Source of the DNA: Candidatus Hydrogenedens sp. | GTDB lineage: Bacteria > Hydrogenedentota > Hydrogenedentia > Hydrogenedentales > Hydrogenedentaceae | Length of the DNA: 10,400 nucleotides | Assembly: GCA_035378955.1 (NCBI GenBank) | Contig: DAOSUS010000085.1 | Location: forward strand, 2,750 to 13,149 | Direction: 5' to 3' | Shown here: one piece after another, positions 1 to 6,535 of the stretch | How positions within the stretch are numbered: the first letter of the stretch is position 1 | Layout of the letters: every line of letters begins with the position of its first letter | Notes under the pieces: generated by a model | Seen by the model: only the letters and a program-made list of their open reading frames with translations | The model's database searches: none | What the model was told of the DNA's origin: nothing | Program-made: the position numbers and the translations under genes

Positions 1-1
1 C

Positions 2-160
2 TCTGCCAATATAGGTGGCGAACAAGTTCGTGAACTTGCTTTTCGTATAGAAAAACTATGTAAAGAAGGGAATATCACAGAAGTGCCGGAATTAATCAAA
101 CAATTAGATGAGCAGTTTAAGGAACTTTCAGAAAAAATAAAGGAAATATTCTATGACTGA
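2..160 (+). CDS. Hpt (histidine phosphotransfer) domain protein, C-terminal fragment
   Basis: An open frame enters from the left edge and ends at TGA 158-160, giving about 52 residues. They begin SANIGGEQVRELAFRIEKL and continue as charged helices to the end (KEIFYD). In Hpt domains the phosphorylatable histidine sits in a motif of the type HxLKGxSxNIG, so SANIGGEQVRELA is the part just after that histidine, which would lie immediately left of the window. The remaining sequence fits the last two helices of the Hpt four-helix bundle. The stop overlaps the next ATG by 8 bp, so this gene and the REC-GGDEF gene are probably translationally coupled and work in one relay, with Hpt passing phosphate to a receiver. 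Whether this is a small stand-alone Hpt protein or the tail of a hybrid kinase cannot be seen. The family call rests on motif recognition of a short fragment. Confidence 0.75.
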   Translation, partial: SANIGGEQVRELAFRIEKLCKEGNITEVPELIKQLDEQFKELSEKIKEIFYD

Positions 161-1082
161 AGTAAAAGATAAAATACGGATACTAATTGCAGAGGACGAT
201 TTGGTATCTCGTCTTATGTTGGTTTCCGCTATACAGAAATGGGGATATGAACCTATTGCGGTGGATAATGGCAAAGATGCTCTGGAAATATTAGCCGGGG
301 CATATCCTCCCTTGCTCACAATATTGGATTGGGTTATGCCTGAAATGGACGGTATTGATGTGGTTCGAACTGTTCGCAAGAATTATGGCAATACCCTTAC
401 TTATATTATTATGCTAACAACCAAAACAGAGAAGGAGGAAGTTATAGAGGGATTAGAAGCGGGGGCGGATGATTATATTCGTAAGTCTTTTGATGTAGAT
501 GAACTTTGGGCTCGGATTCGTGTCGGGTTGCGAACTGCTCAACTACAGAAGGATTTGATAGAAATGCAGAAAGTGCTTGAATACGAAGCAGTTCATGATA
601 CGCTAACAGGTTGTTTGAATAGGAGAGGAATTCTGGAACGGTTAAAAGAAGAATTGGAACGTTCCGAAAGAACCGGAGAACCGCTGTGTGTCGCCATGTG
701 CGATTTAGACCATTTCAAAAAGATTAATGATACTTACGGACATCAAACGGGGGATGATGTATTGAAAGGTTTTGTTCAAATTGTTCGCTCCCAATTGAGA
801 CAGTATGACCAGATAGGTAGATTGGGAGGAGAAGAATTTTTGATTATTATTCCCAATATTATGGAATCTTATGCTCAAAATACATTAGAACGACTAAATA
901 AAATTGTGTATGATACAGAGATTATTACATGCACAGAAAAAATTAAAATTACGGTAAGCATTGGTGGTATAATAGTCAAGGAAAAGGCGAATATTGATAA
1001 TATAATTAAACTGGTGGACGAAGCATTGTATACGGCAAAAGAAAAAGGAAGGAATCAAGTTTGCTTTTATGGAGTAAAATAA
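153..1082 (+). CDS. Response regulator with REC and GGDEF domains (diguanylate cyclase)
   Basis: This 309-residue soluble protein has an N-terminal receiver domain (about 8-125) and a C-terminal GGDEF domain (about 145-309). Receiver residues: acidic pair D15-D16, phospho-acceptor D59 (ILDWVMPEMDG), switch T89 and K111. The usual cis-Pro after that Lys is Ser (KSF, not KPF). The GGDEF domain has the substrate loop DLDHFKKINDTYGH (about 184-197) and the signature GGEEF (225-229), an active A-site form. The RxxD inhibitory I-site, R216-QY-D219, is exactly five residues upstream. By family knowledge it condenses two GTP into c-di-GMP when phosphorylated and is feedback-inhibited by product. The ATG at 153 has AAGGAA at 140-145 and overlaps the Hpt stop, so phosphate may come from that Hpt or the hybrid kinase downstream. 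The layout is that of the PleD/WspR class (WspR type with a single receiver). Confidence 0.94.
   Translation: MTEVKDKIRILIAEDDLVSRLMLVSAIQKWGYEPIAVDNGKDALEILAGAYPPLLTILDWVMPEMDGIDVVRTVRKNYGNTLTYIIMLTTKTEKEEVIEGLEAGADDYIRKSFDVDELWARIRVGLRTAQLQKDLIEMQKVLEYEAVHDTLTGCLNRRGILERLKEELERSERTGEPLCVAMCDLDHFKKINDTYGHQTGDDVLKGFVQIVRSQLRQYDQIGRLGGEEFLIIIPNIMESYAQNTLERLNKIVYDTEIITCTEKIKITVSIGGIIVKEKANIDNIIKLVDEALYTAKEKGRNQVCFYGVK
1071..1074 (+). promoter_or_regulatory. Ribosome-binding site (GGAG) for the ATG at 1083
   Basis: GGAG lies 8 nt before ATG 1083, which immediately follows the cyclase stop TAA (1080-1082). This is the only well-spaced Shine-Dalgarno/ATG pair in front of the hybrid kinase. It marks 1083 as the original start even though TAA interrupts the frame at 1095. 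Confidence 0.6.
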
Positions 1083-1157
1083 ATGGATATATACTAACCA
1101 GAATTTGAAGGTAAGAAAGTCCTACTGATTGATGATGACCTGACACAGTTAAGACTG
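1083..1157 (+). other. Disrupted 5' end of the hybrid kinase: in-frame TAA at codon 5
   Basis: ATG 1083 opens M-D-I-Y and then meets TAA at 1095-1097. Downstream in the same frame the sequence continues PEFEGKKVLLIDDDLTQ and joins without a shift to the annotated ATG at 1158. KVLLIDDD is the first beta strand and acidic pocket of a receiver domain, so these codons were clearly selected as protein. No in-frame ATG, GTG or TTG exists between 1098 and 1157; only CTG and ATT codons occur, and none has a good ribosome-binding site. Either a nonsense mutation or a sequencing error has hit the gene, the stop is read through, or translation reinitiates at 1158 and loses the acidic pocket. A single base change at the TAA would give a protein of about 1023 residues. 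TAA terminates other genes here, so codon reassignment is excluded. Confidence 0.8.
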
Positions 1158-4154
1158 ATGGAAGGATTGCTAAAAAAGATAGGATTTTCTGTTTTTGCCT
1201 TTCAATCGCCTGTTCAAGCATTAAAGAATGTTACTCGGGACAATCCTCCCGACCTGGTCATTACAGATATTTATATGCCCGAAATCAATGGTTGGGAACT
1301 GTGTCGTTGCCTTCGTTCGGATGTAATGCCATATACAAAAGATGTTCCTATTTTGATTATTTCTTCTATATTTTTGGGGGAAGGAATACTGAAAACGGCT
1401 CAAGAAGCAGGTGCCGATGATTTTATTGAAATGCCTATTGACCCTGAAAAGTTAGTGCTTACAATTCAAAGAGTGCTTGAGTCCAGAAAAAGAGAAAAGA
1501 TAGTCAATCGGATTTTGTGGGTTGCTGATTCTGAAGAAAATAACCTTTCTGTTCCAGGCAGTAACTATTGTTTAAAACAGGTTAGTTCAATTAAACAAGC
1601 CATAAAATCAATTAATGAAAAAAAATATGACCTGGTTATTATTTCTCACAAGTTATATGAAGACCCTACTTTGTTGATAAAAAAGATATATGAAATATCG
1701 GATCAAACGATAATCATTGCAGTAGTTTCAGAAAAAACAACAAGAGATTTTATTTATTGGTTAGAAAAGGGTATTTCGGCAATTATAAAAGAGCCAGCAC
1801 CTATTGAGCATATTATCAACCTTTACGAGAAAATTAAATTAGAAAAAACTTTAATCCAAACGAGGGAACTATTAGAACAAAAAGTTAGAGAATCTCTTGG
1901 TGAAGAATTGAAGTGGGCAACCATTCTGGATGCCATTCCCTCCGGTGTTTTTGTAAAAGATGAAAATTTGAAATATATTCGTGTGAACAAGTCCTATGCA
2001 GTTTTTTTCAACCAAAACCATAAAGAATTTGCTAACTTTGATGATAAAGAACTCTTTGATGAGCCTTCTGCCGATGAATTTATTTCTATATGTAAACAGG
2101 CTCTCAATGGGAATATATATCAAAATTCGGATTTAGCCCTTTATATTTCTGGAGAAGAGAAAATCTTTAATGCTTTTATTGCTCCATTACGAGATGCAGA
2201 AGGTAGAACTAAAGGAGTTTATGGAGCATTCCAAGATGTTACAGAAATACGGAAATTACAGCAAAATTATAAAAACTTATTTGAGTCCATGCAGGAAGCG
2301 TTTGCCGAACATGAGTTTGTATATGATGAACATGGAATGCCTGTAGATTATCGGTTTCTTATTGCAAATGAAGCATTTCAAAAAATGACGGGATTGAAAG
2401 TTAAGGATATTATTGGTAAAACCGTTAAAGAGGTTTTGCCAAATATTGAGCCTTTCTGGGTATTAACCTATGCACAGGTAGTGGTTACAGGGAATTCCAT
2501 AACATTTGAGATGTTTTCAGATTCATTAAACCGCCATTATCTTGTTCATGCGTTTAAGACAGGGGAACATCGTTTTGCATGTATCTTTACAGACATAACG
2601 GAAAAGAAGAGATTTGAAGAAGAAATTAGAAGATTAAATCGGGAATGGCAACTCACTTATGATAATATCAATAGTATTATCTGGTTTTTAAATAAGAATT
2701 TTGAGATAACAAAAACAAATAATGCAGTTATTAAACTACTCAAATTAACTCCGGATGAAGTTCTTGGTAAAAAATGTTGGGAAATTGTTCATGGGACACA
2801 CGAAGCCCCTTCTTTTTGTCCTGTAATTCGCTTGTTAAAAACAAAGAAAAGAGAAACATTAGAATTCCAGAGAGATGACCGTTGGTATGAAGTTGTTGTT
2901 GACCCTGTTTTTGGTGATAATAATCAATTGACTGGGTTTATTCATATTTTGTCTGATATAACCGAACGGAAGAGAATGGAAAATGAGAAAGAAGAATTAC
3001 AAAAACGATTGATTCAGTCTCAGAAGTTGGATACTATCGGGAAATTAGCAGGTGGTGTTGCACATGATTTTAATAATATGTTAAGTGTGATTATGGGCAA
3101 TATAGATTTGTCCATACTTAAATTGGAAACAGGGGAACCCGTAAAGGAGAATTTAGAAGAAGTCCGTAAAGCAGTAGAACGGGTTTCTGAATTGACCAAG
3201 AAGATACTTGCTTTTGGACAAAAGCAGGATATGAATCCCAAGGTTTTAGATTTAAATAATGAAATCTCTACGCATATTAAATTGTTAAAAAGGGTTATTC
3301 CCGAAAGAATAGAGATTAAATGGATACCCTGTGAAGATTTGTGGAATGTTTATTTAGACCCTGCTCATCTGGATATGATATTGCTTAATCTTTGTGTGAA
3401 TGCACGCGATGCCATACCTAATGAAGGGAAAATTACAATTGAAGTGGCTAACAAAAAAATAGATATGTCCGTTGCAAAAAGATACCCAAATGCTATTCCG
3501 GGAGAATATGTTATGCTTCGTGTCTCTGATACAGGGACGGGGATTGCACCTGAAATTATGGATAAAATATTTGAACCTTATTTTACTACGAAGAAACCGG
3601 GAGAAGGCACAGGTTTAGGTTTGGCAACTCTCTATGGAACCGTTAGACAAAATAATGGATTTGTTACCGTAGAAAGTAGTTTAGGGAAGGGAAGCACCTT
3701 TACTATATATCTTCCAAGATATAAAGAGGGAAAAGACAAAGAGAAAGAGAATTCTAATAATTGGGACTATAAACTTGATGTAATACCGGAAGAAAAAAGA
3801 GGGGCGGTACTCATTATAGAAGATGAAAAAAGTGTGTTAGAGATATTAAATCAGATTGTTTATCGAATGGGTTTTGAACCTATTTTAACAAATGGCCCGA
3901 TAGAGGCTCTGGAACAAGCCCAACAAAATAAGAGCAAGATAAAATTACTCATTTCTGATATTGTTTTACCTGTGATGAACGGTTTCGATTTATCTAAAAA
4001 GATAGAAGAAATTATTCCATCTATAAAGAAGATTTTTATCACCGGTTATTCGGAAGAACTTAAAATTAAACCTTCACAAGAAGTGCATCTGGTCAAAAAA
4101 CCTTTCTCCGTTCAGATATTAACACAAAAAATAAAAGAGGTATTGGAACTGTAA
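1158..4154 (+). CDS. Soluble hybrid sensor histidine kinase (REC, pseudo-REC, three PAS, HisKA, HATPase_c, REC)
   Basis: 998 residues from ATG 1158; the true N-terminus probably lies about 25 codons upstream (see 1083-1157). Order: receiver 1 (to about 110; acceptor D37 in VITDIYMPEING, but Met-92 replaces the conserved Lys); a receiver-like fold at about 117-226 without acceptor Asp (LVIISHKLYED); PAS domains at about 248-365, 371-484 and 495-605; HisKA with H636 (GGVAHDFNN, an NtrB-like class); HATPase_c with N-box N748, G1 box DTGTGI (791-796), F-box FEPYFTTK (805-812) and G2 box GEGTGLGL (815-822); C-terminal receiver (883-998) with E888/D889, acceptor D934, T962 and K981. There are no transmembrane segments, so it senses in the cytosol. 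The third PAS has a C540-x13-C554 pair with H545 and H548. It probably feeds the neighbouring Hpt and REC-GGDEF proteins. The kinase call is firm; the start and the integrity of the gene are not. Confidence 0.88.
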   Translation: MEGLLKKIGFSVFAFQSPVQALKNVTRDNPPDLVITDIYMPEINGWELCRCLRSDVMPYTKDVPILIISSIFLGEGILKTAQEAGADDFIEMPIDPEKLVLTIQRVLESRKREKIVNRILWVADSEENNLSVPGSNYCLKQVSSIKQAIKSINEKKYDLVIISHKLYEDPTLLIKKIYEISDQTIIIAVVSEKTTRDFIYWLEKGISAIIKEPAPIEHIINLYEKIKLEKTLIQTRELLEQKVRESLGEELKWATILDAIPSGVFVKDENLKYIRVNKSYAVFFNQNHKEFANFDDKELFDEPSADEFISICKQALNGNIYQNSDLALYISGEEKIFNAFIAPLRDAEGRTKGVYGAFQDVTEIRKLQQNYKNLFESMQEAFAEHEFVYDEHGMPVDYRFLIANEAFQKMTGLKVKDIIGKTVKEVLPNIEPFWVLTYAQVVVTGNSITFEMFSDSLNRHYLVHAFKTGEHRFACIFTDITEKKRFEEEIRRLNREWQLTYDNINSIIWFLNKNFEITKTNNAVIKLLKLTPDEVLGKKCWEIVHGTHEAPSFCPVIRLLKTKKRETLEFQRDDRWYEVVVDPVFGDNNQLTGFIHILSDITERKRMENEKEELQKRLIQSQKLDTIGKLAGGVAHDFNNMLSVIMGNIDLSILKLETGEPVKENLEEVRKAVERVSELTKKILAFGQKQDMNPKVLDLNNEISTHIKLLKRVIPERIEIKWIPCEDLWNVYLDPAHLDMILLNLCVNARDAIPNEGKITIEVANKKIDMSVAKRYPNAIPGEYVMLRVSDTGTGIAPEIMDKIFEPYFTTKKPGEGTGLGLATLYGTVRQNNGFVTVESSLGKGSTFTIYLPRYKEGKDKEKENSNNWDYKLDVIPEEKRGAVLIIEDEKSVLEILNQIVYRMGFEPILTNGPIEALEQAQQNKSKIKLLISDIVLPVMNGFDLSKKIEEIIPSIKKIFITGYSEELKIKPSQEVHLVKKPFSVQILTQKIKEVLEL

Positions 4155-4422
4155 CATCCATCTAAAATTTATGTAGAATAATCTGTGTTTACCCCAATAA
4201 AAACTGTAATAAATTTTATCGAATAGACCGAAGGGTTGGAGAGCGAAATATGACAAGAATACCCCTAACACATTTTTTATAACGATTGTTTCACAAACCC
4301 TATCCATTTATCTATAATGTCTATCACATTCTTCTCATAGTCACATTCATAACATCCGTTTTTTCACGACATTCGTTATATATCTCCCATTCGCCCCATC
4401 TGTCCCATTTGTCTTATCTGTT
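4155..4422. other. Non-coding region between convergent genes
   Basis: These 268 bp separate the stop of the hybrid kinase from the stop of the minus-strand arsC-like gene. I see no convincing gene. There is no GC-rich hairpin followed by a T-run on either strand, so neither transcript has an obvious intrinsic terminator. A 10-bp AT-only inverted repeat (4163-4172 with 4209-4218, 36-nt loop) is too weak to call. The right end carries the nonamer repeat listed separately. Confidence 0.6.
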
Positions 4423-4427
4423 TTATC
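4383..4427. repeat. Degenerate 9-bp tandem repeat (about five units, consensus TGTCCCATY)
   Basis: Five consecutive 9-bp units start at 4383, 4392, 4401, 4410 and 4419. The third is TGTCCCATT; the others differ from the consensus at one to three positions. On the minus strand they read as RATGGGACA units. A partial further copy (TATCCCATC, 4424-4432) overlaps the last unit, so the repeat includes the stop codon (TTA on the plus strand, 4423-4425) and last codons of the minus-strand arsC-like gene. The array is short, and its function, if any, is unknown. Confidence 0.7.
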
Positions 4428-4863
4428 CCATCAGATAACTATTAATTTCCTCAACAAATTTCTTTATTTTATCACGAACACGACGATAAATATTGAGTTT
4501 TTCCTCTTCTGTCTTTGCAAATTGAGCAAGATATGGTGGGTCCTCAAATCCCACATGGATAATTTTTGTTTTTCCCGTGAAAAGGGGACACCGTTCTCGG
4601 GCATTATCACAAACAGTGACGACAAGGTCAAAATCACGGGAAGGTAGTTCAGCAACCGTTTTTGAATAATGATGAGATATATCAACACCCACTTCCCCCA
4701 TAACTTGGACTGCATAGGGATTTAACCCATGCTTTTCTACACCAGCCGAAAAAGGCTCAATACTATCATTCCAGAGATATCGTGTCCAGCCTTCTGCCAT
4801 CTGACTTCGGCAGGAATTTCCAGTGCATAAAAATAATATCTTCTTCTTTTTTCTTTCAGACAT
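4423..4863 (-). CDS. arsC: Arsenate reductase / low-molecular-weight protein tyrosine phosphatase family, three-cysteine ArsC type
   Basis: A 146-residue cytosolic protein, the usual size for this family. Near the N-terminus is the phosphatase loop CTGNSCRS with the C-x5-R signature (C13, R19). Two more cysteines, C85 and C92 (VTVCDNARERCPLF), are seven residues apart, the same spacing as the resolving pair C82/C89 of thioredoxin-coupled ArsC from plasmid pI258. FEDPP (106-110) supplies the general-acid Asp (D108). By family knowledge the enzyme would reduce arsenate to arsenite through a cascade of these three cysteines, recycled by thioredoxin. The ATG at 4863 is preceded by AAGGA with an 8-nt gap, and the gene follows the sialidase-like gene by 13 bp, so they are probably cotranscribed. 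There is no ArsR, ArsB or Acr3 gene nearby, so a protein phosphatase role is possible but less likely given the three cysteines. Confidence 0.87.
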   Translation of the reverse strand: MSERKKKKILFLCTGNSCRSQMAEGWTRYLWNDSIEPFSAGVEKHGLNPYAVQVMGEVGVDISHHYSKTVAELPSRDFDLVVTVCDNARERCPLFTGKTKIIHVGFEDPPYLAQFAKTEEEKLNIYRRVRDKIKKFVEEINSYLMG

Positions 4864-4876
4864 TCTTCAATTCCTT

Positions 4877-6019
4877 CTATTTAGATGAGTTCTGAAAGTT
4901 TTCAATACGATGAAAAGTTAAATAGTTTGCGTCATGAAAATTATTGGCTCCACCAAAATCATCGTTATAAGCAGTGCGAACGACTGCAATAATATCTTCA
5001 TTTTCAAATACCCAGTCCGCATATTGAAAACCATGTTTATCCATTTCAGGATGATGAAGTAGGGTATTGCAGAGTTTCCACTCCTTCAAATCAGAACTGG
5101 AAGCAAGAACAAGAGTATTGCGAATTTGAGCAGGGTGTCTTTCTTTTATTTGTTCGGGTGATGGCCAATTGCAAAGTGTCCAGTATTTTTTTGTTTGCTC
5201 ATCAAAGCGTATAGTAAATTTGGTTGTTCCTCCATTAAAATTTACAAAACCTGTTTGAGGGTCAAAAGAAATCTGTTTTCCATCATCAGTAATAGAAATT
5301 ATGGCAGACTTTCCCCCTATTCTTGTATCAACACGAAGCATGTTGACAAGTTTTCCATCTGGAGTAGGTATCACATTCCCTTCCAGCCATCCATAAAATT
5401 CACCATTTAACCAGTCTTTTGATTTTGGTATGCAATTGCTAAAAGTCCAACTTTCAGAATCTAACAAATTGGACCCAATAGGAGCACTCATAACAAATGC
5501 ACGATAGCGGTCCCCCCACTTATCACTACCCATAGCATCTTCAAATGCACGCCAGATTCTACCGTTAAATTCAATAACAGGAACCGGTGCGGTATGATAT
5601 TGGGCTGTAGCTAAAATTCCTGATTTTTTACTTATAGGTTCTGTCCATGTCCAGCCTTCATCATCCGATTTACGAATTACAATATTCCCATGATGACGGT
5701 CTGTCCCTAACATATATATTTCGTTATTGTATTTAAAAATACTTGCCCAGAACATTCCTTTTAAGGTTGCTATTCTTTTCCATGAAATCCCTCTATCTTC
5801 AGAACGATATACATGTGTAACTGCTAACGAATGTTCTGTAGACATAGGACCGAACTCATCATGTTTTGCTAAATAAATTCCATCGCGGACAATGACAATA
5901 CCGGGTGAGCCTATATATATACCTGTATTGGCACATGAATGAGTAATGACAATTCCCGGAGGCAATTCTGAAAAAAGAGTATTAGAACAAGTTAGTAAAA
6001 TAAAAAAGAATGACCACAT
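4877..6019 (-). CDS. Exported sialidase-superfamily (Asp-box/BNR beta-propeller) protein
   Basis: 380 residues. A hydrophobic N-terminus (about 1-17, MWSFFFILLTCSNTLFS) looks like a signal peptide, although it has no positive charge. LLTC is a poor lipobox, so a lipoprotein is unlikely. Two perfect Asp-box motifs (SxDxGxxW) occur at 73-80 (SEDRGISW) and 118-125 (SDDEGWTW), with a degenerate one near 308-314 (SSDLKEW). These mark the blade turns of a six-bladed propeller as in BNR-repeat sialidases and related glycan-active or glycan-binding proteins. Other segments typical of this uncharacterised group are TAPVPVIEFNGRIWRAFED (143-161) and GWLEGNVIPTPDGKLVN (210-226). I cannot identify the sialidase arginine triad with confidence, so substrate and catalysis are unknown. 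The start is fixed by an upstream in-frame stop and by AGGA 8 nt before ATG 6019. The gene heads a probable two-gene unit with arsC. Confidence 0.78.
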   Translation of the reverse strand: MWSFFFILLTCSNTLFSELPPGIVITHSCANTGIYIGSPGIVIVRDGIYLAKHDEFGPMSTEHSLAVTHVYRSEDRGISWKRIATLKGMFWASIFKYNNEIYMLGTDRHHGNIVIRKSDDEGWTWTEPISKKSGILATAQYHTAPVPVIEFNGRIWRAFEDAMGSDKWGDRYRAFVMSAPIGSNLLDSESWTFSNCIPKSKDWLNGEFYGWLEGNVIPTPDGKLVNMLRVDTRIGGKSAIISITDDGKQISFDPQTGFVNFNGGTTKFTIRFDEQTKKYWTLCNWPSPEQIKERHPAQIRNTLVLASSSDLKEWKLCNTLLHHPEMDKHGFQYADWVFENEDIIAVVRTAYNDDFGGANNFHDANYLTFHRIENFQNSSK

Positions 6020-6045
6020 AAAGTACTTCCTATTTTAATAACAAT

Positions 6046-6073
6046 AGTATACAATATTTTATTTTCATGTAAT
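6046..6073 (-). promoter_or_regulatory. Possible sigma70-type promoter for the sialidase-like/arsC unit
   Basis: On the minus strand a good -10 box, TATACT (6051-6046), lies 16 nt downstream of a 4/6 match to the -35 box, ATTACA (6073-6068). Transcription would begin near 6039, about 20 nt before the start codon, which leaves room for the AGGA ribosome-binding site. Only the -10 box is close to consensus, and the surroundings are very AT-rich. Confidence 0.35.
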
Positions 6074-6113
6074 AATCGATAGAAAAAATGTTTTCCCTTT
6101 GGATTAATTTTTT

Positions 6114-6129
6114 TACTTAACGATAAGTA
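6114..6129. repeat. Small inverted repeat upstream of the V-ATPase promoter
   Basis: TACTTA (6114-6119) and TAAGTA (6124-6129) form a perfect 6-bp inverted repeat around a 4-nt centre, about 10 bp upstream of the candidate -35 box. It could be an operator half-site pair, but in DNA this AT-rich such a repeat can arise by chance. Confidence 0.25.
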
Positions 6130-6139
6130 TATATATGAT

Positions 6140-6169
6140 TTGATTTTTATATTGTCGTTTTGATATATA
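6140..6169 (+). promoter_or_regulatory. Possible promoter of the V-ATPase operon
   Basis: TTGATT (6140-6145) is a 4/6 match to the -35 box. It is followed after 18 nt by TATATA (6164-6169), which is preceded by TG one base earlier (extended -10). A start near 6176 would leave a leader of about 23 nt carrying the purine-rich site AAAAGG (6185-6190), 8 nt before ATG 6199. This is the only long gap upstream of the operon, so a promoter is expected here; the exact boxes are uncertain. Confidence 0.42.
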
Positions 6170-6198
6170 TAATTGCATATTAAAAAAAGGTAAGGATT

Positions 6199-6510
6199 AT
6201 GGCTACATTAATAAAACAAGTTATAGAAATAGAAGAAAATGCTGAGAAAACTTTAGAAGAGGCAAAACAGAAGGCAAAGAAAATTCTTGAACAAGCAGAC
6301 GAAGAAATAAAGCAAATCGTTTTAGATATAGAAAAGAAGATAGAAGAAAGAATTAAAATTTATCGGGAACAGGCAGAACAAAAAGAAAAACAAGAAGAAG
6401 AAAAATTAAAGGTAGCAGGTGAAGGAGAGATTAAGAAAGTAAAAGATATTCCCCAGTCAAAGATTGATGCACAAGTTCAATTTGTTGTTCGTAAACTAAA
6501 AGAATTTTAA
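6199..6510 (+). CDS. ntpF: V-type ATPase peripheral-stalk subunit G/H (NtpF-like)
   Basis: 103 residues, close to the usual length of about 105 for this subunit. Almost the whole chain is Glu/Lys/Ala-rich heptad-like coiled coil (about 5-85), followed by a short amphipathic end, IDAQVQFVVRKLKEF. There is no membrane segment. Sequence identity in this family is low and compositional, so the call leans on size, coiled-coil character and position: it is the first gene of a V-ATPase operon, directly before subunit I. In bacterial and archaeal V/A-ATPases this subunit pairs with subunit E to form the outer stalks that hold the catalytic head against rotation. It ends 25 bp before the subunit I start, so the two are cotranscribed. 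The start follows AAAAGG at 6185-6190. Confidence 0.8.
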   Translation: MATLIKQVIEIEENAEKTLEEAKQKAKKILEQADEEIKQIVLDIEKKIEERIKIYREQAEQKEKQEEEKLKVAGEGEIKKVKDIPQSKIDAQVQFVVRKLKEF

Positions 6511-6535
6511 GAGAAAAAGAAGAAGAGAACGGGCT

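Noticed and set aside
1095..1097. Stop-codon reassignment (TAA read as an amino acid)
   Set aside because: Other genes in the window end at TAA in the expected places (1080, 4152, 6508, 9824), so a genome-wide reassignment does not fit.
4163..4218. Inverted repeat as a transcription terminator
   Set aside because: The 10-bp arms are entirely A/T with a 36-nt loop and no following T-run, so a stable terminator hairpin is unlikely.
4119..4307. Minus-strand frame of 62 codons in the gap after the hybrid kinase
   Set aside because: It overlaps the 3' end of the kinase gene antisense, shows no recognisable domain or credible ribosome-binding site, and has the Phe/Tyr/Leu-rich composition expected of random AT-rich DNA.
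4877..6019. Lipoprotein signal peptide (LLTC at residues 8-11)
   Set aside because: Thr at position -1 and the absence of an N-terminal Lys or Arg do not fit a standard lipobox; an ordinary signal peptide or anchor is more likely.
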